Shown: piece by piece, positions 21,016-25,940 of the stretch
Layout: each line of letters starts with the position of its first letter
How positions within the stretch are numbered: position 1 is the first letter of the stretch
Source of the DNA: DG-33 sp964345105
GTDB lineage: Archaea > Hadarchaeota > Hadarchaeia > Hadarchaeales > Hadarchaeaceae
DNA length: 25,940 bases
Assembly (NCBI GenBank): GCA_964345105.1
Contig: CAYFPZ010000031.1
Span: forward strand, 1 to 25,940
Reading direction: 5' to 3'
Position numbers and translations under genes: made by a program
The notes under the pieces: generated by a model
The model's input: only the letters and a program-made list of their open reading frames with translations
What the model was told of the DNA's origin: nothing
Databases searched by the model: none

Positions 21016-22002
21016 ATGCGGGCGATTGTTACCAATGGTATAACCCGAGAATTCAATGGCTTAACCGCGGTCGACCATGTAAATCTCCAGATAGAACAGG
21101 GTGAACTCTTTGGTCTCCTCGGCCCTAACGGTGCGGGGAAGACGACCCTCATTCACATGCTCTGCACGATTCTCCCACCAACGGAAGGCACGGCGAAGGT
21201 CGCGGGCTTTGATATTGGCAAAGAACCAGATTCGGTTCGGGAGTCGATAGGGATAGTATTCCAAGACCCTTCCCTTGACAACCGCCTCACAGGTAAGGAA
21301 AACCTAGATTTCCACGGGCGGGTTTACGGGATGAGCAAAACTCTAAGGGAGAAGCGTATCGACGAAGTTTTGAAGTTAGTTGGGTTAGAGGACCGTGCGA
21401 ATGCTTTGGTTGAAACTTACTCGAGTGGGATGAGGCGGAGGCTCGAGATAGCTAGGAGTTTCATGCATCACCCGAAAATAATGTTCTTGGACGAGCCCAC
21501 CCTCGGACTGGATCCCCAGACGCGCAGGAAGATTTGGGAGTACATCCAGATGCTTAACAAACAGGAGAAGCTCACGATCTTGCTGACGACGCACTACATG
21601 GATGAAGCCGATTATCTCTGCGACCGCGTGGGCATCATCGACTACGGTAAAATCATAGCGTTGGACAAGCCCAAGAAGCTCAAGGATCAGCTCGAAGGCG
21701 ACATCGTCTCCCTTGAAGTTCCTCAGCCGAAAAAGCACGCTGAAATCTTTCGGGGGAAGAAGTACGTGAAAGAGGTGAAAACAGTAGGAGATTATTTGTA
21801 TCTCACGGTCACGGGCGGCGAGAAGGCTGTCCCAAAGCTGATAGATATTGTCGCGAAGCATGGAAGCAAGGTGCGCTCAGTTGGGTGCAGAAGCCCGACG
21901 CTGGAAGATGTTTTCATTCGCTACACGGGCAGGGGCATCCGCGAAGAGGAAGGCGGAATAAAGGAGCAAATGCGAGCGCATGTGAGGGCCCACATGAGAT
22001 GA
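21016..22002 (+). CDS. ABC-2 type exporter ATP-binding protein (DrrA family)
   Basis: 328 aa. Walker A GPNGAGKTT at 36-44, Q-loop in VFQDPSLD at 81-88, signature YSSGMRRRL at 135-143, Walker B IMFLDEP at 155-161, then TLGLDPQTRR and the switch His in LLTTHYMDEADYLCDRV. The last 100 residues form the C-terminal domain typical of DrrA-type ATPases. The gene ends 4 nt before its permease. Substrate is unknown; DrrAB-type pairs export drugs, lipids or polysaccharides. The C-terminus ends in a short repetitive RAHVRAHMR tail. Confidence 0.92.
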   Translation: MRAIVTNGITREFNGLTAVDHVNLQIEQGELFGLLGPNGAGKTTLIHMLCTILPPTEGTAKVAGFDIGKEPDSVRESIGIVFQDPSLDNRLTGKENLDFHGRVYGMSKTLREKRIDEVLKLVGLEDRANALVETYSSGMRRRLEIARSFMHHPKIMFLDEPTLGLDPQTRRKIWEYIQMLNKQEKLTILLTTHYMDEADYLCDRVGIIDYGKIIALDKPKKLKDQLEGDIVSLEVPQPKKHAEIFRGKKYVKEVKTVGDYLYLTVTGGEKAVPKLIDIVAKHGSKVRSVGCRSPTLEDVFIRYTGRGIREEEGGIKEQMRAHVRAHMR

Positions 22003-22006
22003 TGAA

Positions 22007-22759
22007 GTGAGTGCTCAGGCGATCTATGTACTCTGGCTCCGCGACATGAAGTGGTTCCTACGGGCCAAAGCTAGGGTAATATCCACAATTGTCATGCCTT
22101 TCTTATGGCTCGCGATTATCGGGATGGGCTTAGGCGCAGTCACTCAAATTCCAGGTTTCGGGAACTACATCGATTTTTTGGCCCCGGGAATTGTGGGGAT
22201 GGCGATTCTTTTCAACGCGACGATGACTGGGGTTTCGGTGTTATGGGATAGGCAGTTCGGATTTCTGAAGGAGATTCTCGTAGCCCCAGTTTCACGGATA
22301 TCCATTATGCTCGGCAAGACATTTGGAGGAACAACGACCTCGATCATTCAAGGGCTAATGTTGCTTTTCGTCGCGGGGTTGATCGGGGCAAAAATGCCTG
22401 ATCCCGCTGGGTTTTTCTTGGTTTTACTTTTCATGATTGTTCTCGCCATCGGTTTCGTCGGTTTGGGTCTAGCGATTGCTTCGAGAATAACGGATCCAGT
22501 CGCGTTCCCGCTCGTGATAAATTTCCTCATCATGCCCCTCTTTTTCCTGTCAGGGGCAATTTTCCCACTAGGTATGGCGCCTGAGTGGCTGAGGGTAATC
22601 GCTTACATAGATCCAGTGGCGTACGGGGTCGACGGCTTGCGGGGAGTCATGATTGGGATATCTGAGTTTCCGATATGGCTTGACTTAGCAATTTTGGGGA
22701 TTTTTTCGTTGGCCATGATTCTATTGGGCGCATATTTGTTCAAAAAAATGTCGGTTTGA
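22007..22759 (+). CDS. ABC-2 type exporter permease (DrrB family)
   Basis: 250 aa from a GTG start placed 4 nt after the ATPase stop. It has six membrane segments, beginning near residues 22-42, 52-75, 103-125, 133-158, 165-188 and 222-244. The motifs GIVGMAILFNATMTGVSVLWDRQFGFLKEILVAPVSR and PLFFLSGAIFPLGMAPEWL (in part) are characteristic of ABC-2 permeases. It forms a complete exporter with the preceding ATPase, likely as a homodimer of each. Substrate cannot be predicted. Confidence 0.92.
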   Translation: MSAQAIYVLWLRDMKWFLRAKARVISTIVMPFLWLAIIGMGLGAVTQIPGFGNYIDFLAPGIVGMAILFNATMTGVSVLWDRQFGFLKEILVAPVSRISIMLGKTFGGTTTSIIQGLMLLFVAGLIGAKMPDPAGFFLVLLFMIVLAIGFVGLGLAIASRITDPVAFPLVINFLIMPLFFLSGAIFPLGMAPEWLRVIAYIDPVAYGVDGLRGVMIGISEFPIWLDLAILGIFSLAMILLGAYLFKKMSV

Positions 22760-22846
22760 TTCCCAGAGATTCGCTAGAAATAAATATGTTAACAGATAAA
22801 ACACATCGAAGTTAAGAAATTCGCCAAAAGTTAAAAGGGTGAGATA

Positions 22847-23059
22847 ATGACAATTGAGGGATATGTGGAATATAAAAAGCGAGAATTTTGCAACGACGTG
22901 AAATGTCCGGTGCAACTGGCCCTAAACTCTCAAAAGGAGGGTTCGGAAGAATACGAAAAAATAAGGCAAACTTGTAAAACAGATTGTAAACATACCACTT
23001 GGGGGTTCCATCATTGGTTAATAGAGAAAGGGTATTTAATCGTCAAATCTGAGAAATAA
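22847..23059 (+). CDS. Small Cys4 protein, unknown function
   Basis: 70 aa from an ATG with GGGTGAGAT before it. Four cysteines, Cys15, Cys20, Cys43 and Cys47 (C-x4-C and C-x3-C), probably bind one zinc ion or an iron-sulfur cluster. The C-terminal TTWGFHHWLIEKGYLIV is highly aromatic and looks conserved; I recall similar short proteins in methanogens and Archaeoglobus but cannot name a function. It is 13 nt upstream of the LsrF-type aldolase start and shares its low GC content, so the two are probably one operon. Confidence 0.75.
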   Translation: MTIEGYVEYKKREFCNDVKCPVQLALNSQKEGSEEYEKIRQTCKTDCKHTTWGFHHWLIEKGYLIVKSEK

Positions 23060-23072
23060 AGGAGGCATGAGA

Positions 23073-23876
23073 ATGGATTGGGGAATGAAAAACAGGCTTG
23101 CACAACTAATTCAACGTGATGGAAAGGCTCTCTTTTTGCCCATAGATCACGGGTATTTCCAAGGACCCACACGTAAATTAGAAGAACCAGGCAAAACCGT
23201 TGATCCCCTTCTCCCTTACGCGGATGCAATCATGCTCACTAGGGGAATACTGCGCTCGTCGATAGATCCCGATAACACCAAACCGGTTATTCTTAGAGTC
23301 TCCGGCGGCACGAGCATGGCTAGAAGAGAGGAACTGTCTCACGAGGGGATTACCACCTCGGTGAGAGAAGCCATCCGGCTCAACGCCAGCGCGGTGTCCC
23401 TCTCAATCTTCGTGGGCAGCGAGCGCGAGCACGAAACTTTGTTGAACCTATCGAATCTCGTCAACGAGTGCGAGGAGTACGGTATTCCAGTGATGGCAGT
23501 TACGGCTGTTGGCAAAGAGCTCGAAAAGCGCGAAGCACGATATCTCGCTTTGGCCTGCAGGATAGCCGCGGAGCTAGGAGCGCGGGTGGTGAAAACATAC
23601 TATTGTAAAGAGGGTTTTGAAAAGGTCACAAGAGGTTGTCCCGTCCCAGTGGTCATGGCGGGTGGGCCCAAAGTAGAGTCCGAGCTTGAGGTCTTTGAAT
23701 TCATTCACGATGGGATTCAGAAGGGTGCCATAGGCGTGAATTTGGGGCGAAACGTTTGGCAGCACGATTACCCAGTGGCGATGATTCGTGCCATTCGTTC
23801 AATCATACATGAAGGCGCCACCCCGAAAGAAGCACAGAAATTATTCGACGAAATTAAAACTAGCAAGAAAAAGTGA
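23073..23876 (+). CDS. Class I aldolase of the DeoC/LsrF family
   Basis: 267 aa from the ATG at 23073, which sits 7 nt after GGAGG; the ATG at 23067 is too close to that site. The N-terminal LPIDHGYFQGP at 22-32 matches LsrF and archaeal fructose-bisphosphate/ADH-type aldolases, with Asp25 and His26 at the usual positions. Lys174 in RVVKTYYC is the expected Schiff-base lysine. PVPVVMAGGPK and GAIGVNLGRNVWQ form the phosphate site. Possible roles are LsrF-like thiolase, archaeal fructose 1,6-bisphosphate aldolase, or the ADH synthase of the archaeal aromatic pathway; sequence alone favours the LsrF-like group because of HGYFQGP. Its pairing with the small Cys protein is the main clue to role. 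Confidence 0.85.
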   Translation: MDWGMKNRLAQLIQRDGKALFLPIDHGYFQGPTRKLEEPGKTVDPLLPYADAIMLTRGILRSSIDPDNTKPVILRVSGGTSMARREELSHEGITTSVREAIRLNASAVSLSIFVGSEREHETLLNLSNLVNECEEYGIPVMAVTAVGKELEKREARYLALACRIAAELGARVVKTYYCKEGFEKVTRGCPVPVVMAGGPKVESELEVFEFIHDGIQKGAIGVNLGRNVWQHDYPVAMIRAIRSIIHEGATPKEAQKLFDEIKTSKKK

Positions 23877-23906
23877 TCTGTGAGAGATAGAGTTGTAATT
23901 TTCTCT

Positions 23907-23918
23907 TGCAGGCCTGCA
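23907..23918. terminator. Possible terminator palindrome after the aldolase gene
   Basis: TGCAGGCCTGCA is a perfect 12-bp palindrome 30 nt after the aldolase stop, followed by CATAATTTTTTAATAAC with a six-T run. The hairpin loop would be tight, so the T tract is probably the working signal. The same AT-rich stretch could also act as a promoter for the next operon. Confidence 0.4.
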
Positions 23919-24031
23919 CATAATTTTTTAATAACATGAAATTACAATGCATTATAGGATACACTAGTTGTAGATAGCGGAGGGTTAATCGCTTAGAGGT
24001 AAATAAACTGGGCGGCTAAGAAAGTGGTCTT

Positions 24032-24268
24032 ATGAGCAAGAAGATAAAAGTTTATTCTACATCCGCTTGCCCTTACTGTGCTATGGTTAAGGCATTTTTG
24101 AAGGAGAAAAATATTCCTTTTGAAGATGTAGATGTGGGGGCTAATCCTAGAGCGGCAAAGGAGATGATTGAAAAATCAGGCCAGATGGGAGTGCCAGTAA
24201 TCGATATTGACGGAAAGATAATTTTGGGATTCAATAAAGAAGCAATTTCTCGGGAATTGGGAATCTAG
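24032..24268 (+). CDS. Glutaredoxin-like protein (NrdH/Grx type)
   Basis: 78 aa with the thioredoxin fold: KIKVYSTSACPYC with redox Cys13 and Cys16 in CPYC, then VDVGANPRAAKEMIEKSGQ, MGVPVIDIDGKIILGF with the cis-Pro, and a C-terminal helix. The lack of a fused domain and the adjacent thioredoxin reductase suggest it accepts electrons from that enzyme, as NrdH redoxins do, instead of from glutathione. Its stop codon is directly followed by the reductase start. AT-rich like its partner. Confidence 0.92.
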   Translation: MSKKIKVYSTSACPYCAMVKAFLKEKNIPFEDVDVGANPRAAKEMIEKSGQMGVPVIDIDGKIILGFNKEAISRELGI

Positions 24269-25171
24269 GTGTATGACCTAATTATCATTGGAGCAGGCCC
24301 TGCAGGTATAACCGCCAGTGTTTATGCGGCGAGAAAAAGAATGAATTTTTTGATTATTACTCGTGACATTGGAGGGCAAGCAGCGTTAAGTTACGATATA
24401 AAAAATTACGTCGGTTATCAGTTTATTACCGGGCCAGCCTTGGCTCAAAAATTTAGAGAACATCTGGAGCAATTCAATGTAGAAGCTAAGGAAGGAGAGA
24501 GTGTAACTTCGATAAGTAAAGAAGGAGATATTGTAAAAGTGAAAACGGATAAAGGAGAATATACGGCAAAAACTGCGATTATAGCTTCTGGAAGAGTTCC
24601 AAGAAAATTGGGCGTTGAAGGAGAAGAAGAATTTAAAAATAGGGGAGTTACATATTGTGCCACCTGTGACGGTCCTCTATTTGCAGATAAAGAAGTTGCG
24701 GTAATCGGAGGTGGAAATTCCGCGTTAGATGCGGTACTTCAATTAATCAAAATCGCAAAAAAGATTTATCTTATTAACATTGGCCCAAAGTTGCGGGCTG
24801 ATCCAATAATGGTTGAGAAGGCAAAAAATAGTGAAAAGGTGGTCATTTACAATAGCACGAAAGTGGAAGAGATTAATGGCGACACATTTGTTAAAGGAAT
24901 TAAAATATCCCGAGAAGGAAAAGAAGAGAACTTGGCAGTAGAAGGAATATTTATCGAAATCGGCTCAACCCCTTCATCTGATTTCATAAAAAATATAGAA
25001 AAAAATGAGATTGGAGAAATAGCCGTAAATTGTTTATGTGAAACCAGTATTCCCGGGATTTTTGCCGCTGGTGATGTAACGAATGTTTATGCCAAGCAGA
25101 TAATAGTGGCATGTGGGGAGGGAGCTAAAGCTGCTCTGGCTAGTTTTGAATACATAAGCAAAATTAAGTGA
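24269..25171 (+). CDS. trxB: Thioredoxin reductase
   Basis: 300 aa from a GTG that immediately follows the glutaredoxin stop, so translation is coupled. FAD site GAGPAG at 8-13, redox pair Cys130-Ala-Thr-Cys133 in CATCDGP, nucleotide site GGGNSA at 147-152, and the C-terminal FAD motif GIFAAGDVTNVYAKQ. The enzyme passes electrons from NAD(P)H through FAD to a thioredoxin- or glutaredoxin-like protein, here most likely the product of the preceding gene. The two genes have markedly lower GC than the core genes to the left, consistent with acquisition as a unit. Confidence 0.95.
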   Translation: MYDLIIIGAGPAGITASVYAARKRMNFLIITRDIGGQAALSYDIKNYVGYQFITGPALAQKFREHLEQFNVEAKEGESVTSISKEGDIVKVKTDKGEYTAKTAIIASGRVPRKLGVEGEEEFKNRGVTYCATCDGPLFADKEVAVIGGGNSALDAVLQLIKIAKKIYLINIGPKLRADPIMVEKAKNSEKVVIYNSTKVEEINGDTFVKGIKISREGKEENLAVEGIFIEIGSTPSSDFIKNIEKNEIGEIAVNCLCETSIPGIFAAGDVTNVYAKQIIVACGEGAKAALASFEYISKIK

Positions 25172-25255
25172 GTTGTTCAAGCATTTGTCCGAGTCTTTCA
25201 AGTTAGATGGCATAGTGATAAAAAGCGCAGCGCATAATTGAGAAGGGGAATTATT

Positions 25256-25747
25256 TTGAAAAAGAGCATAACTTGGAAATCGCGCACAACTTGGCGGGAG
25301 AAACTGGAGAAAAAACAAGAGCCTAAAGTAGTAAAGGTTCCACCAAAAATGAGAAAAAGATTCGGATCAGGGACGATGCTTGTCGCAACGCCTCTCCTTG
25401 TCGACGCATTAATCCGGAAAGTTAAAAAAGGAAAACTTGTCACCGTGACCCAGATCATGGGACGATTGGCAAAAGACTTCCATGCTGATTCTACTTGTCC
25501 GATGACGACTGGAATTTTCATTCGAATCGCAGCCGAGGCAGCAGAAGAGGACCTTAGGGGCGGGAAGAAACAGATAACTCCCTACTGGCGGGTACTCAAG
25601 AAAGATGGCATGCTGAACGAAAAATTCCCGGGCGGTACAAAAACACAAGCGGTCCGCCTGAAAAAGGAGGGGCACACGATTCAACTAGGGAAAGATAAAA
25701 AGCCAATTAAGGTAAAAGATTTCGAAAAATCATTGCAGAAGCTGTGA
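25256..25747 (+). CDS. MGMT/ATL-like winged-helix protein without the acceptor cysteine
   Basis: 163 aa from a TTG with GAAGGGGA upstream; an in-frame TTG at 25238 is possible. Residues about 40-143 follow the C-terminal DNA-binding domain of O6-alkylguanine-DNA alkyltransferases: GKLVTVTQIMGRLAKDF corresponds to the winged helix, and ITPYWRVLKKDGMLNEKFPGG aligns with the PCHRVxxxDG active-site segment. The reactive Cys-His is replaced by Tyr110-Trp111, as in alkyltransferase-like (ATL) proteins where Cys is Trp or Ala. ATLs bind alkylated guanine and flag it for nucleotide-excision repair. The N-terminus is a lysine/arginine-rich tail. The similarity is inferred by eye; the alternative is an unrelated winged-helix family. 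Confidence 0.6.
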   Translation: MKKSITWKSRTTWREKLEKKQEPKVVKVPPKMRKRFGSGTMLVATPLLVDALIRKVKKGKLVTVTQIMGRLAKDFHADSTCPMTTGIFIRIAAEAAEEDLRGGKKQITPYWRVLKKDGMLNEKFPGGTKTQAVRLKKEGHTIQLGKDKKPIKVKDFEKSLQKL

Positions 25748-25797
25748 TTGCAAAATTGCCGAAAAATCCTTTAACTCAGAAACCATTAAAGCCGTTC

Positions 25798-25940
25798 ATG
25801 CGCGTTGCAATGTACTACAGCAACAAGGATGTGCGTTTAGAGGAGCTACCAGAACCGAAGGTCGGCCCTGGCGAGCTGTTGGTAAAAGTAATGGCAAGCG
25901 GCATCTGTGGTAGCGACGTGCTGGAATGGTATCGCATCAA
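25798..25940 (+). CDS. Zinc-dependent alcohol dehydrogenase (MDR family), 5' part
   Basis: The ATG at 25798 opens a frame that runs off the right edge; 47 codons are visible. VRLEELPEPKVGPGELLVKVMASGICGSDVLEW is the N-terminal domain of medium-chain dehydrogenases (seen in part), with the catalytic-zinc Cys in GICGSD. Substrate cannot be judged from this fragment. A CCTTTAAC stretch 20-25 nt upstream and no ribosome site suggest a leaderless transcript. GC rises again here. Confidence 0.88.
   Translation, partial: MRVAMYYSNKDVRLEELPEPKVGPGELLVKVMASGICGSDVLEWYRI

Overview
The window is archaeal. It carries a TFIIB-type initiation factor, Gar1, ribosomal protein S8e, the archaeal wyosine enzyme Taw2, Trm1, a CetZ-like tubulin and several archaea-only conserved families. 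AT-rich TATA elements sit about 25-40 nt ahead of many genes. The mix fits a euryarchaeal-grade lineage, possibly an uncultured one; I cannot name a genus. Thermophily is suggested by a tRNA whose stems are almost all G-C and by a CxC pair near the end of the MTA phosphorylase-family protein. GC content is moderate to high up to about 22.7 kb and clearly lower from about 22.8 to 25.7 kb; the secreted-protein gene near 12.3 kb is also AT-rich.

Layout. 1-1.9 kb: 3' part of trm1 converging on an FtsJ-type methyltransferase and DUF123 pair. 2.0-5.1 kb: Dps-like thioferritin, tfb and gar1 (overlapping, minus strand), DUF211, and a conserved unknown. 5.3-9.6 kb: DUF488, rps8e, then the condensin operon smc-scpA-scpB. 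9.9-11.7 kb: cis-prenyltransferase and an MTA/MTI phosphorylase overlapping by ATGA, then a small RpoM/TFS-like zinc ribbon. 11.8-12.9 kb: a roughly 500-nt stretch without a gene, then a secreted protein. 13-15.7 kb: MTH1187-type thiamine-binding protein, RCK-DHH fusion, Taw2. 15.7-16.4 kb: an array of 16-bp palindromes, an orphan Cas2-like protein and an unknown protein. 16.5-19.1 kb: membrane-anchored amidohydrolase, GIY-YIG protein, two envelope proteins. 19.3-21 kb: CetZ, a small membrane protein and tRNA-Gly. 21-22.8 kb: ABC-2 exporter. 22.8-25.7 kb: Cys-rich small protein with an LsrF-type aldolase, glutaredoxin-thioredoxin reductase pair, and an MGMT/ATL-like protein. The window ends inside a zinc alcohol dehydrogenase.

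Functionally, most of the window is information processing: tRNA/rRNA modification (trm1, ftsJ, gar1, taw2), transcription initiation, translation and chromosome organisation. Accessory patches are interspersed.

Most unusual points: (1) the SMC protein is only 762 aa and shows no recognisable hinge domain, yet sits in an intact SMC-ScpA-ScpB operon; (2) six 16-bp copies of a TGTCCTATTTAGGACA-type palindrome lie at the 3' end of an orphan Cas2-like gene, and a seventh perfect copy fills the space between its upstream partner's stop codon and its ribosome-binding site. The rest is mostly recognisable archaeal core genome.
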